A stretch of 64,000 bases of DNA from Aphelenchoides besseyi (Eukaryota; Nematoda; Chromadorea; Rhabditida; Aphelenchoididae), in assembly GCA_024699855.1 (NCBI GenBank), contig JAMPIQ010000003.1, forward strand, positions 3,968,001-4,032,000, in the 5' to 3' direction. The notes beneath the pieces were generated by a model that saw only the letters and a program-made list of their open reading frames with translations, searched no databases and was not told the origin of the DNA. Shown piece after piece: positions 12,197 to 24,465 of the stretch. The stretch's first letter is position 1; every line of letters begins with the position of its first letter. The position numbers and the translations under genes are program-made.

Positions 12197-14199
12197 ATCT
12201 TCAAACGTCGAAAAAATCTCGTTGTGAGCCTACGTTTCCGTGATTAGAGTTGATGATCTGCAAAATGAAGTTCAAGCGTCAAGGTGCGAACACAATTCCC
12301 GGTTCACACGTCTCAAAACGCCAATTAGCGAACATGAATAATAAAAAGCTCAGAAAAGCGTAAACAAAACGCACATGTTTTCGTACTTCTCGGAACTACA
12401 GGATTATGGCAGTTCAAAACTTTGTCGTCTGTGAAATTCTCGGAAACGAAAATACTTCCGCTTTGAAATTCTCTACTACCCGGACCAGCAGAATAATCGA
12501 ATCTTGACTGATGATAAGACTCGTCGATTGAGTTGTGTGCAAATGGCCGCGGATTGAATGACTAAACTCAAAGCGAAATAGTTTTGTTGTAAAACGTCGA
12601 AACGAGCAAAGAATAACAAAGCAACTAAGAACAAATATAAGCCTTTTTTGAGACCTTTGTCAACAAACACACTTCATGAACCAAGTACCCAGAACCGTTT
12701 AACAGCCATCTAACTCATTGTGTTTGTTCATCAACTTAAAACACATTTGCGTCAACCTAACCGAATCAATGTCCCTGTTTGGGCGTTTGCTTGTTTGTGA
12801 AGATTTTCTCGTTGACTTTGCTTTCATGAAAAATGAAAGGGTTTGTGTAGGAATTGGCAACAAAACAGTTTTGTCCAATCCAAAAGCCGCTCCGTATTTT
12901 CGAGCAGAGTGCTCGAGAAAATGTTTCGACCCTCAGAACCCCAAATGTGAGCTTTCAGTTTTGCTTCGTTCCTACGAGCAGTTTCCCTATCGAATAGTTC
13001 AATCATTCAGCGCTTTTGAGAAAATGGAATTTGCTTTGCACAACAAATCAATTAAGATCTGTTTCGGTTATGCTATGTAAATTGATATCAGAAACGAAAA
13101 ATCAAGACATCTCAATGATCCAAAAACAATGAATAACGAACAATTGTTGATGAAGGAAAAGCTGTGGACAGTAAAGTACCAACCACGAATTCAACACGCA
13201 AATTTATCGTCGAAAGTTAAAGAATTTAACAACCAACACGAAGAGAATTTCTTTTACGTAGCCATTAACAGAGTCAGCAATAGAAATGAGCATTGAGCAC
13301 ACACTGTAGCTTACGATTCCTTTCTTTGTCTGCTGCCCAACCTTTCAATTTTGGACTCTCGAACTTGAGATCTCGATTATTCGATGAAATTGCTCTAAGA
13401 CATCGCGTACTGGGCGAAAACATGTTGACGTGATTTAATCAAGTAATGAACCAAAATTAAAAATCTCAACATGATCAGCTTATAGTGACCGTCATGAAAT
13501 GCCAAAAGTGAACGATTAAAAACCCTCTGCTTTCGTGTTTATAGTGCGCAAGTTTTGTGATCAAAGATCACCGAGAACGCACGTGTTTCGATAACCGAAC
13601 TTTTCGTTCAAAGCAACCACGCTCAAGAACAGAAACGTAGAAAGCGGCTACTCATCTCGCAGCCAACAACCTACAAATTTGCATCAGAAGCAGCGAAGAT
13701 CAAAATCGAATTCAGAAAAGAACTAACGGGAGCTTTGTTGTTCCCAACGAAAGTCCTCCAAACAATGTGAATTTGCGGCAAAGTGAATCCGTTGAATTGC
13801 AACCGAAAACATTCGTGAACCTTAAACGACCCGAGCGGTCCCGAGTAGCGAGAGAGAGCGTCGAACCACAGAGAACGCAAAGCGCTCGCCCCATCTTTTT
13901 TGTTCGACCAGTTTTTCTTTCACGCGTTTCGCTTCAGGCGTCAGACGATGCAAAAATAAGCAGCCAACTGTTCGCTCCATTCAAGACCCAATGGCCAAAT
14001 AATCAACAGAGAGCTGATCTTCGCTTCACAACCCTCTTCACTCAACAGTTCATGTGGATTATCAGTTGGACTCAAAGTCTTAGATATCTAATTTATTAAT
14101 ATCGTTACAAAATGGACGATTTTAAACAACAACTAGATCAAACTTAACAACTTAAGAAATGTAGAAACAACATATAAAACCAAATGATCTTTTTAGCGT
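12197..14199. other. Intergenic interval upstream of the nuclear receptor
   Basis: No supported gene. The longest open frame (12718-13080, +, 120 codons) shows no domain, signal peptide or splice structure. Promoter and 5' untranslated sequence of the receptor gene (minus strand) probably lies at its left edge and the 3' end of the Ro60 gene at its right edge. Confidence 0.5.
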
Positions 14200-16191
14200 T
14201 TAAACGCGACCCAAAACGAAATTGGAGATCAAAATTGGAGTCGCCGCATCGAAACCGCAGATGTCCAACATGTTTGGATCGGTTGGATCGGCAATCGTGA
14301 ATTTGGTCGCAGCGAATGCCATGACGATGAGCTTCGCGTCTTTGATGCCCGAAGCTTCGCGATATTGCTGCAATGCCTTGAATGGATGCACATCACCGAA
14401 ATAAGTTTCGTTGTCCGTGAAAATGACGAAAACATCAAACAGTTTTTTCTGTTCTTTGGCCCAAATCATCGGAAGAGCACAATCAGTCGATTGAAAATGA
14501 AGGCGACGAATTTTCCGTTTAAATTCTTCGAATGTATCTTCTGGAGTTATGTTAATCGGGGTCAAGTAATCAGAGAATGCAACAATTTCACAGTTCTTTT
14601 CAGTGCGATGAGTTACGAGTGCCATTCCAACTTCAGCGTCCATACAGCTAAGCAACGTATCAGCGATATTCTGCGACATACTTCCTGAAAATTTATTCGA
14701 ATTATAATTTTAATCAGAATTCAACTCACCAGAAACGTCCAATGCCAAACAAAAACGTTTACCGGTAGGCTCAACATTTTGGAATGCAAGAGTGAAGGAT
14801 TTGTCAAGTGCTGAATCAATTTTTCGATTCTTTTTGAATGCGAGTTTCCCGAGTCTTCCACGGCCAGCACTATAGACGCTTTTAGCCAACAAGATAGCCA
14901 TCGGATGAATGCCTGTTTGCTTCAATTTCTGTTCATTCGTCAAGGCTTCAACGACTTTGTCGACGTATTTCTCGTTTTCCGATTTATCACCCGTGATAAT
15001 TTCAAGAACCGAGAGTTTGCTCAAGTTACGAATCATGGCTGTCATCGGCATTTTTTCCAAAAGTGCCTTCCAAACAACCGAAGAATTCAATAGATCCGTT
15101 GGGCAATGTTCACGAACCAATCCTGAAAATGAATATTTATACTTCTTTTTAATGTTCAAGTCACTTACCGCATTCATAGATCAATTGAGCACATTTCTCT
15201 TCGTCTTCAGGTTTTAATTTTGATACAACTTCAACGGCGTTCAAAAACTTGGCAACATCTGAATCAAGAACAGCGGTAGTTTGAGCGTCGTCATATCCAT
15301 CGAACTTCTTGTCCAACTTGCCGCTCACTGCGTAATGGAAGATGTAGTCGTAGAAAGCGGCCTTGTTGTTCTCTGGTGCATTTTTGGGATCCGCGTGACA
15401 CAAACGAAGTGCATCTTTGTGCGTGTAGTTGTTTCGATTCTTGTATTTGGTGATTTGATTCGCAAGTTGCATTGGAGGTTTGTTGAGATACCTAAAAACA
15501 TGCTCCAATTAAAACCACTGATTAATTGAAAAGTTACCATTGCTCAATTGTCTTACGCATCAAACGACCCCAACCAGTGGTTTTTTGATTGAATTCTTGA
15601 GCGATTTTTTCGCAATGTCCAAGGAATGCGAAGAGATCGGTGGGAATACGACAAACGGTTGGCAGCAAACGGAATGCAGCACGTTGCAATTCTGCAATGT
15701 ACTCGTCGGCACGATCCAACTTTCCGTTGTTTTCCTTGCGAATCTCTTGCCAATTCTTCGAGTGAAAACGAGCACAAAGAGCAAGAACGTAAATTGCTTG
15801 ATCACGTTTGGGTGCACGATTACTCGAAACAACGTCGTACAACTCTTTCAGAATCATATCACCACGACCATTTTCGATCAATCCGACCAAGTCTTTGGCG
15901 TTCTCGGTTTCAAGATCCGATTTATTGACGTAGTAGGTGCCACTTGAGACACCGAGAATAAGAAAGCGACGAACTCGGGTCTCGTCAGAGACTTGAAAGA
16001 CGAATCCACCAGCGTTGTTTTGAACCTACAAAATTCACAGCTTTCAATTATGTATAGCACATGATTTCTACCTGATCTTCACGTTCGGGAACCATTTGGC
16101 CGGTGAGAACTTCAAAGTCTCCGTCATCATTGTTGATCGATGGACCCAAGTTGAGGGAACGAAGGCGTTCGATTGCAGCCTCAAAGGCCAT
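14200..16191 (-). CDS. rop-1: Ro60 / TROVE-domain RNA-binding protein
   Basis: Homologue of Ro60 (TROVE2; ROP-1 in C. elegans), a ring-shaped cytoplasmic protein that binds Y RNAs and misfolded small RNAs. Five exons encode about 600 residues. The start is at complement 16189-16191 (MAFEAAIERLRSLNLG). The TROVE part includes VNKSDLETENAKDLVGLIE, LYDVVSSNRAPKRDQAIYVL, GWGRLMRKTIEQWYLNKPP and YKNRNNYTHKDALRL. The C-terminal von Willebrand A-like domain has the metal-site motif LALDVSGSMS, then DCALPMIWA and DVFVIFTDNETYFG. All introns are short and GT-AG. Just upstream of the start (about 16213), minus-strand 'gagtttag' could be a splice or trans-splice acceptor. Length and domain order match the family. 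No Y RNA was recognised nearby. Confidence 0.96.
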
Positions 16192-18110
16192 GGTTGTTTG
16201 GAGCCAAATAAAATCTAAACTCAAAAAGGAAAAAATAAAAATCGATTAGAACGCGGAGAGCAATCGAATGGCAAAAACGTGTGAAATGAGCAGTTAAATA
16301 CGACCATTCAAATGGGTGTGCAGATGCCGAAATTGCGAAATCGAATGTCCGATCAAATCGAAAAGCGGTGTAAACACTTCTTTTTTGTCGGTTGCTAACC
16401 AAGGGGTTGTTGGGTGATTTCGCAACTGGAGAAGTGGTTAAACAGCGAAAAACAGTTTGCGGTGTTCCCTTTGGTTCGCAAAAAAACATCGGTCGCCCTC
16501 TTTCCATTCAGCGGACATTTCGAAATAAACCACGCCTCTGGGAAAGCCAAAGAGGTCGAAAGATAATTTGAAGACGTTTATCAAGAATACGAACTCTTAA
16601 ATGAACTCAACCACAGAAATGAACGCTAACATAGAAAATGGTGAGAAATGGCAGAGTGGCGAGTGAAAGAAAAAAACACGAATCGATTGGCTTTTTGCAC
16701 TTTCCATCCACCTGATGTCTTTCAAAAATCGCCATGTTGCGCGCTTTTATTCAATCGATTTGCTTCGTAAGCGAAATTTTCTAATTCCCGAAATAATATA
16801 TAGGTACGCCCAGAGCCTTTCCTCTAGCGCCACCCAAATCACAAACTTGAAAACCTCTCATTTTAAAGTAAATATTGAAGTTTATGAGGTATTTTATGAC
16901 TATTTTTAGGGTAATTTGCATACAAAATATCTGACCCATACAAACCCCTTTAGTTTTTAAGTCAGATCACTTAATTTTAAAGACATTTTATGAGTATTTG
17001 CGTCATTTTCACTGTGTTTTTTTTTGCATTAGTCTTATTTGAAATTTGCATATTTTCGTCTTTATTCAAGCCTTTAAATGTTTTCATTTTGCTTTCTTCA
17101 GTGCCTACATTCATATCGCTATGTCGCAAATTTTGGGTTTCGAGTTCAAAAGCTCAACAAAAATCGTTTCGCGCGAATTCATTGTGCATTCAGGGCGAGC
17201 ATTCTCTGAGTTAAATTGTTGTCTGTACTGTCCGATCTCGATGACGAAATCGGGGAAAGGTGAAGATAATGGAAAAAGAATTAAATTCACTTTCATTCCG
17301 ATCGGCCGTTGATCAGTCACTTCGAGCTTTTCACTTTCTTCATTTCATTGGCATTGCAATTTGGTTGTTGTTTTAATTTACGTGTTCTAACTCCGCCGCC
17401 GGTTTTGTAAGTTGATCACGTTTCAAATTTTGGTATAATTCGCGTAGCGTGTTTAAATAAACGGTTTATTAACCCAAGTTTGAGGTCCGAATCAGGTTCG
17501 TCTTCATCCTGGGTATCAGCCGTTGCCTTCGGGTCCTTAAGCGATAACGACTCGGTGGGCAGGCAACTTTGGAGCGAATTTTCGAAACAGTTCGAATTTT
17601 TACAGTACATTGCGGAATACGAGCTTACGAAAAGGAAATGTTGACTTTTTAACGACCGCAAAAGGTGCATTTTTTCGAAATGAGCTTCGTCATTTTGGAA
17701 TTTTATTTCGGGTATGGTATCTGGAGTAGATTATTGAGTCTGCGTATTTTTTCTCGAGCTCATAGTGACGAGAAGTATTTTATTGTGGTGTGGTTAGTTA
17801 TAAAGGTGAAATGAAGTTATCACAAAGCGAAAGTTTGAAGATCACTTCAAAGTCGTTCATTTGTTCACGTCTGAATCTGAAGTCGACTACAAGAGAGAGC
17901 TAATTGATTTTGCGGTACGTTAAAATTTGTTAAAAATTGTATTTTACGAGAGTCGAGAACGAATGCCTACAAACATGAGTTTATTGGTGATCGAATGCAA
18001 TTCGTCGGTGTTTTGCCAACGAATGTCTGTCGAATAGCGTTCTCTCAACCACCCATCTCAAATTTACAAAGCATTCACATATATGCTTTTACATCAACAT
18101 TTAATAATTT
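16192..18110. other. Intergenic sequence upstream of the Ro60 gene
   Basis: AT-rich in the middle (about 16780-17110). No gene supported; the open frames at 16715-17320 and 17416-17670 have no recognisable domain. The left edge must include the Ro60 promoter. Confidence 0.5.
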
Positions 18111-18118
18111 TAGGAAAT

Positions 18119-20030
18119 GGAGAAGTTCACCGCCATTACTTCCGTGGAAAAGGGTCGCTTCTATTTGTCAAAAACTCCTCCGGATCTCGTACAAGCAGCT
18201 GAAAAGATCTGGCTTGTAGCAGTTTATCCCGTAAAGAACCTTTACTTGTCTTGTGGCCGCATCGATTGAATTCAACCTCACTGCCGTAGAGGTCGGACTA
18301 GTGATTTCGGACCTTGAGACACTCATTCGGACTTAATCGACAACCACAATTTTATATCAACTTCATCGGAATTTCGGTCGCGAAAAAGAGTTTCAACTTA
18401 TCAAACCTTCAAATCAAGGATTCTACAGTCGATTTTAAAAAGGAGACTTCTGCAATCAATTTTGGATAAGTGGCTGACCATTATCCGAAGACCAAGCTGA
18501 TCATTGCGGAGGCCATTTATCTTTATTTGAAGATTGATGACGACAACGCAAACGTAAGTTAATTTAGTTTGTAAATTGCTCTAATTTTCATTATTTTAGT
18601 ATGAACTGCCGGCAAGAATGCTGTTTGGAACGGAGTAAACTCTCTTCACTCGCTGTAAGTGGTCTTCTCTCGGATTAAATTTACTTGATTTCTAATATTG
18701 TTGTTTTTGATGTACATCTAATCAAAATCTAAGAAAATCTCAATCTTTATTCGATTTTGTTGCTGATGATAAATAAGCGTTTTATTAAAAACTTGCAATA
18801 AGTAATGATTTATAATTAGTTTTAGATCTGTACTGCGACTTGAAACTTTAATTTTCGCATTCCATTAATGAAAGAGAACCGTCTGTTTGTCTGCGACCGA
18901 ATTGTGCAGAACCAGCAATCACCTCACAGTAAACATTGACGATGCCGCTGAAACAATTCAACTAGCAAGATGATTCACGGAATGAAAACAAGCCGCTCAA
19001 TCAACTGCTGGGATATCACCGAACCGACAACCAAAGATTTCTTGTGGTCATAATGACTCGCGGTTTTAATCGAATTTTCTGACAACAATGTTTGGAGGCC
19101 GGAATTCCAATGACCGCGAGTTAGTGATATTAACTATAAATATCATCTCTTCCAACAACGACTACGATAATGGCCAAATTCGGGGGATTGAAGATTCTGA
19201 AAAATTCTTCGACATGTAGGTTTTCTGCTTTTGTTTATTAACTGTTTTGATTTGATTTTAGTCAATATAATCGTAAACAACAGCGGCTCTGCCTTTTCAA
19301 AGACAGTTTTGGGAAGTGCAAACAGCCTGCGGAAAGAACTGGATGGTTGTGGAACCACTGCAATGGAATTTAACGCTCACAGGCTTCTGCCAGTTAGTAC
19401 GGCAAAAGTCTCCCGAAGCGCATCTCTTATGCGCGAAACACCAGAGGAATCAACGTGCTCATCATGGCTCCTATCATCAACGGGATCTAAGTCCCATCGA
19501 TGAACTGATGGAACGCATCAAAAACGAAATTTCTCATGGTTCATCCTTAACAAAGGTCTCAGCACACGACATCAACGCTCGCTCCGGGAACTTGATTGGA
19601 CGCCTGACAAGCAGAAGATCGACCTAACGGAAATGATATTCAAGCATTTGGACGTGGCTCGACAGAAGAGGCATTGCTGGCTTCACTGCTCAAGAAAATC
19701 TCTAACGTATGTCGCATTTTATTGTAAATTTTAATTGTCTTGTTTATTGTGTTATTCATATATAAATTTTTATTTACAAATCAAATGCATTCAATTCGTC
19801 GCCTCCGCTCACCGGGAGTCCGAACTGCTCGTCTTCCAGAACCCACATTATCGCGCTGTAAGATCCGTGGTCTTTTGCACGACAATCGAAGAGCCACGTC
19901 ACAACCTGAACCACAAATTCGCTTATCAAACCGTGTCTCTATCTTGGATAAAGGCATGAACAAAGCACACTGTCCACCTTTAGTCCCGGTTGTGCCCGTT
20001 TGCATTTCAAGAAGATGTACGTAAGGTTGT
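18119..20030 (+). pseudogene. Decayed multi-exon coding remnant, unidentified
   Basis: An ATG at about 18118 opens MEKFTAITSVEKGRFYL and stops after some 50 codons. Further fragments follow: KTKLIIAEAIYLYLKIDDDN ends at a textbook 'gtaagtt' donor (about 18554), with an acceptor 'attttag' near 18600. A later stretch (19270-19690) has coding-like composition but reading switches frame repeatedly. I do not recognise any domain. Best read as a broken gene or transposon relic; a real gene with undetected exons is possible. Confidence 0.3.
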
Positions 20031-21106
20031 GATGTTGATTCCGAAAGTTTCTTTCGCTTCTCTTTAAAAAAAACGAGTAGTGAAATATTGGTAATGAAGA
20101 TTAAAGTTAAGTATTTAATTGAGAGATAATGAAAAGGAATTGGTTTTGATTAGGAAATAAATTGCTCGATTAAAGAGATGTAGTGATTTGTTATAGTCGA
20201 AATAGATTGTTTAAAGTTGTTTTTTGAAATTGAAACAGCAAATCGTCTGTTTTGTATGTCAAAAGAAAGTGTTTGACAATTGAAATAGTTTAATTGTTTC
20301 GTAAATAAATGATGTCAATGACCTGTTTTAATTGAAGTGAAGACCCCCGGAAGAGTGCGAACCGTTGATTTACATTTAATGAAATGTCTTCATTTTCTTG
20401 TCCAAGAGCCTCAACGTTAATTTGAATTTTCGGAGTAGAGCGTTTGACTATCAAACTCACTATTCCCAAAAAGTACTTCCAATCACAAAGTTGCAACACC
20501 AATCAAACTTCAAGAAGTCGATCAGAACAACGAATAACGCAAACCTTTTGTTCCAAAGATAAACGTTAAGTCGAAAATATTTCGTAGTCAATGATCGCTT
20601 CTGCGGACAGTTATTTCTCGTGAAGTCTCACGTAAATTGTTTAAAGTTTTCAATCATAACATTTGACTTCTACGATCATCCAACTTAAATCGCATTCGTA
20701 TTCGGTTTTTATAATTAAAGACAATTACACCGTTATCTTCCTCTTGTAATTTCACGTCGATTGATGTATCATATTGTAACAAGCGAAAATCTTGAGATTA
20801 TTCATGCGTGACAACTGAAATCCCAAAATAACTTCTGTAGACGGCTAATCGAAAAAAGTGAGTTATCGCACGTCTCTGTCCGCTCGGCTGTTCTCATGTG
20901 ACGTACGTCCGAACGGACAAAAAGCAACGTTCCAAAAAGAACGTCGAAATAAAGAAACTCGCAAGCGTCCTGCTCGCAAGAACTGACAATTGCGAATAAA
21001 AGATGAATCTGCTTGACGCGAAGAATCTTCAGAAGTTTTATCAAAACACAAACTAATTGCTACATAACTGCTTTTATTTAAAAAATTGCAACTACATGTT
21101 TGGAAT
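20031..21106. other. Interval without recognisable gene
   Basis: Short frames only. Includes the 3' flank of the minus-strand nuclease-like gene that ends at 21107. I see nothing else I can support. Confidence 0.5.
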
Positions 21107-22105
21107 TTATGGTCCAAAAAGATGCCTATATTGATCCGCAACATCACAGGTTTGAAGTGCCTTATGGCTCTCATCAGATGCGTTGACTTCAAATAGTTGA
21201 TGACCACAATCAATGTCGCACTCAACTAAATCGACGTTGTCGTGATTCACATTGTCGAATTTCCCCAACATTGTCTTGACCTTAGTCCCATCTTCATACA
21301 ATTTAAATTTGTAGTAGAAGGAACATGGACGATATAGAAATCGAGGCTCGTTGTAAACAAAGGCCACTTCAATAGTTGCCGTTCTGTAAAAATTGCGTCA
21401 TTGGAATGTTTGTAAGAACTTGTCTTACCGTTGAACCACGTGCTTACTTGTTTTTGCTCTGAAGTTAGCACATTCCGCTTTCTCAGTTTGCCTAAGATGT
21501 TTGGTGATCTTGTCTGCTACGCGCTCCCATAATTTTATGTTCAACTAAAGTAAAGAACCAATTGTAATCGCATTTCTGATCAATAAAATTACCCATCCCG
21601 TTTGAGCGAAGAGATTGTGCGGCTCTCCAGGGCCTCCAATTTCTTTTCCGATGATGTGCCCGCTATGATCGGACAAACATGGCTAAAACATCTTTTACTT
21701 CCTAAGCGCTAAATGAACAAACCTTCGAATAGGTTTCGATGATTGCTCGCGCCTTCTTACTGACATCGGTACCTTGATCAAGGTCCCGAGGTTCAACTGC
21801 TGCCTTAACATACAACTTGTTTGGGGCCTTTTGCCTATAAAATAATTGTTATTATGTCTTCTCAATAAAACTTACGATTCGTAGCAAACAGTAAAAAGAC
21901 GTAAATCGTGACGAGTCGAATCCATATGTTTATGCCCGTCAAATTTTTCAATTCCGTGGTCTCGGCAAAAGTCCTTGCTCCGTTCCTTGATTCGTTCAAT
22001 TTCGCTTTTTACCGCTGTGATCTTCTGAGCCACGTTTTCGCACGGCGATGCATTCACTGCTGAAGCAGCGAAGAACAATAACGCGGCGAGAATCATTGAC
22101 GGCAT
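21107..22105 (-). CDS. Secreted nuclease-like protein (DNA/RNA non-specific endonuclease-type core), copy 1
   Basis: The start at complement 22103-22105 opens a clear signal peptide (MPSMILAALLFFAASAVNA). It sits just after a minus-strand 'tttttag', which may be a splice or trans-splice acceptor. Six exons encode a Cys-containing extracellular protein. Its centre reads SDHSGHIIGKEIGGPGEPHN followed by LFAQTGWLNIKLWERVA, resembling the GH...GGPG...N core of DNA/RNA non-specific endonuclease domains known from bacterial polymorphic toxins; the His of SGHIIG is the expected catalytic base. A beta-rich tail follows (TATIEVAFVYNEPRF; CSFYYKFKLYEDG). Introns are GT-AG. It shares this architecture with the gene at 23841-24465. 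Enzyme activity, target and biological role are not shown by the sequence. Confidence 0.72.
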
Positions 22106-22202
22106 ATTGCTAAAAAACTTATAAATCATTTTACAGTAAAACGAAGTAATGGACAAACAGTTTAAGACACGTTATCAGGATTTTATAAGGGATTATCTCG
22201 TT

Positions 22203-22277
22203 AACGCAGCAGTGATATCGATTGGCACGTTCGCATTGGCCATATGCGCCCGTTCATCACACTGGAAAAACGAACAG
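22203..22277 (+). repeat. Dispersed direct repeat, copy A
   Basis: Shares the core 'agtgatatcgattggcacg' and 'ttcgcattggcca' with 23464-23539, with a handful of substitutions and a small indel near the right end. Lies just upstream of nuclease-like copy 1. Confidence 0.85.
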
Positions 22278-23463
22278 AAACGAATTGTCAAAACTTGCAA
22301 AAGAAGTCAGCGGTTAGTGAAGCAGTCGAAACTAAGCCCAAAGAACGGGAAGCGGCGAGGCAGACAACATCGAACTGAAAAAAAACGCTTCACGAGAGTA
22401 GAACGTGAACAGCCGCTGGCTCTATAGTCGTTTTTTTGGATTGCATGACATCGCTCAAACAGACACCCGCTTCGTTTTTACAGGCTTTTGGTTTCGAAGA
22501 TATCGCACAATCAACGTAACATTGATTAACACAAATGATCAAATCACAACAGTGTGCGAAATATTCAGATATCAACTATAAGGTGAATTCATTTTTCAAT
22601 CTATCCATCCATCCAAACCAAAAAAGCCAGAACAGTTTGTCTGTCTGTGTGTGACCGATTTTCTCCGCGTTTATTTTCGAATGAAAAATGAGTCGAATTT
22701 TTCGAATGCAAATTTGAGGGCTCGGTGTGTAGTTGTTGAAATGGAATGTTTGAGGAATTGAAAATAACTCGAAGTCGCTGTTTCGATGCCGTCTATAGAA
22801 GTCTTTTGAGTTCGAAATTTGTTCGATAAGTGATGGAAGGAATTGATTAGAAGGTCAGAATCGGGTTGTTTGATCGTTGATGTCAATAAGCGACATGAAG
22901 TTGTTGTCGAGAGTTCGAGTGGGCTGCTAAAGGTTGAAGAGTGAGTTGAGCGTTGGTTTGGGAGTTGAGAGCGAAAACGGAGTTGCTGGGTTTGCAATTG
23001 AGAAAGCGAGCAGTTTTGGAGAAAGCGCAAATGTCAATGATCGTTGAACGAGTCGATGACTGTGTTGTTGAAATGTGATTAAAAGCAAATCGTTTTGAAT
23101 TTAGTAGAAAGCCCGATGAACACTGGATGGCTGATTTTGATTAGCAGTTGGAAATTGAGTTTAAAATGTTGGGATAAGGAAATCCGAAAAAAGCTGATTG
23201 AAGTTTGTGAAACCGGTGGTGAGTTGGGTGAAATATAAGACACAGGCAGCTAGACTTTTGGATTGAATTGCCGGTTTGACAGCAGACAGTCGTCGATGAA
23301 CGTTGGTTGAGTTGCTGGGCGTGTTGTTTTGGAATGTTGGGAAAAGTGGTTGAAAGCGAGTTGATCAAAAGAACCCTTTGTTGAATGAAATAAGCAATGT
23401 GTTGAATTTAAGAAGTATTGTTTTAACAAATGAAACGAATAAGTGATGAAATGAGTATGTCGC

Positions 23464-23539
23464 TGACGCAACAGTGATATCGATTGGCACGTTCGCATTG
23501 GCCACATGCGCCCGCTCATCACACTGTGGAAAAAATGAA
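23464..23539 (+). repeat. Dispersed direct repeat, copy B
   Basis: Second copy of the 22203-22277 segment, same orientation, about 300 bases from the 3' end of nuclease-like copy 2. Probably marks a local duplication that produced the gene pair, or a small dispersed repeat. Confidence 0.85.
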
Positions 23540-23840
23540 CGTGCGTATTGTTCTTCAAACAGACGAAAGCATTCGTTTACATTCTATAATGGAAGTTCAA
23601 AGTTCGAATCAAAATGAAGACAATTCGTGTTTTTGATCGATGGTTGGAAGATTGTCTGGTGATTTATCAATCTTTGGAATCAATTCGCTCACTTTTGTTT
23701 CTTTGATTCATTGCAGTTTTTGTGCTCTTTTTTGTTCATTTGCTACCATGAACTGTCAATCAATCTTCGAGTTGTAAGCACAAGTGAAATTAAATGAGTT
23801 TATTTAGGGGAGCTTTTGTACAAGCAATGGAAGAAACAGT

Positions 23841-24465
23841 TTATATGATTTTTTTGTAGCCTTTTGGACTCGGATTATCGATCACGCCTTCCATGAAGTC
23901 GCCAACTCTTTCGTTGTTCTCATAGAGAGCAAAGTGGTAGTAGATTTTGATTGGACGACAGATTTCAAACTCGTTTTCGTCGTCGTAGTCAGCTGCAAAG
24001 GCCATGAATGCATGTCGATTACATCCTTTCTTCACGTGTTCGTAGATCTTCGTTTCGTTCTCCTCCCACTCAATCAGGTCGATCTGAAATAATCCAGTGC
24101 AAAAGAATAAAACTTCTTACTCTTACCTTTTTGTTCATAGGAAAAAAGTTGAAATGATGTCCGGGACCTCCTAGTCGTTTGTTAATCAATTGCAAAGCCC
24201 TATCATCCGGAGTGCCTTCACGGACAAGACAACAAGCAGTATAATGCGTAATATCTGAGCCACGGTCCAAGCAATCAGGATGAACTTCGGCGCTGTTGTA
24301 GATTACTCGTTTACCATCGTCAAGATTGCATTGTTGATTGTGCAGAATACTCACTTGCTGTGCAAATGCACCACGAAAGCGCTTCTCGCGTCGAATACTC
24401 TCGATGATCGGCAAAATGATTGACATTTCAAAAATGAATTTGCAATTTGCAATCAAAAATTTCAA
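23841..24465 (-). CDS. Nuclease-like protein, copy 2, predicted catalytically inactive
   Basis: Paralogue of the gene at 21107-22105. The shared pattern includes a V.P..LD.G.D block (EVHPDCLDRGSDI against AVEPRDLDQGTDV), the LGGPG core, and a beta-rich tail (EICRPIKIYYHFALYENNER). In the core this copy reads ALQLINKRLGGPGHHFNF, so the position of the expected catalytic His in copy 1 (SGHIIG) is Gln. One GT-AG intron (about 24080-24126) is clear; another may start at about 24357. The start is uncertain: ATG at 24465 (MKFLIANCKF) or 24426 (MSIILP). No strong signal peptide is seen, so an upstream exon may be missed. Confidence 0.6.

Larger units (their letters stand above)
22111..23840. other. 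Spacer between the two nuclease-like genes, with duplicated segments
   Basis: Contains a 70-75 bp segment present twice (22203-22277 and 23464-23539). It also has a long GTTG/GAA-rich, low-complexity stretch (22660-23450) that resembles, in diverged form, 25700-26000. No gene supported; ATG-led frames lack splice structure and domains. Confidence 0.55.

Noticed and set aside
12718..13080. 120-codon plus-strand frame
   Set aside because: No domain, signal or splice context; composition not different from flanks.
21247..21471. Alternative frame after the nuclease-like gene's 5th exon
   Set aside because: Uses the first of two GT donors; the second donor (caacg|gtaaga) keeps the frame shared with the paralogue.
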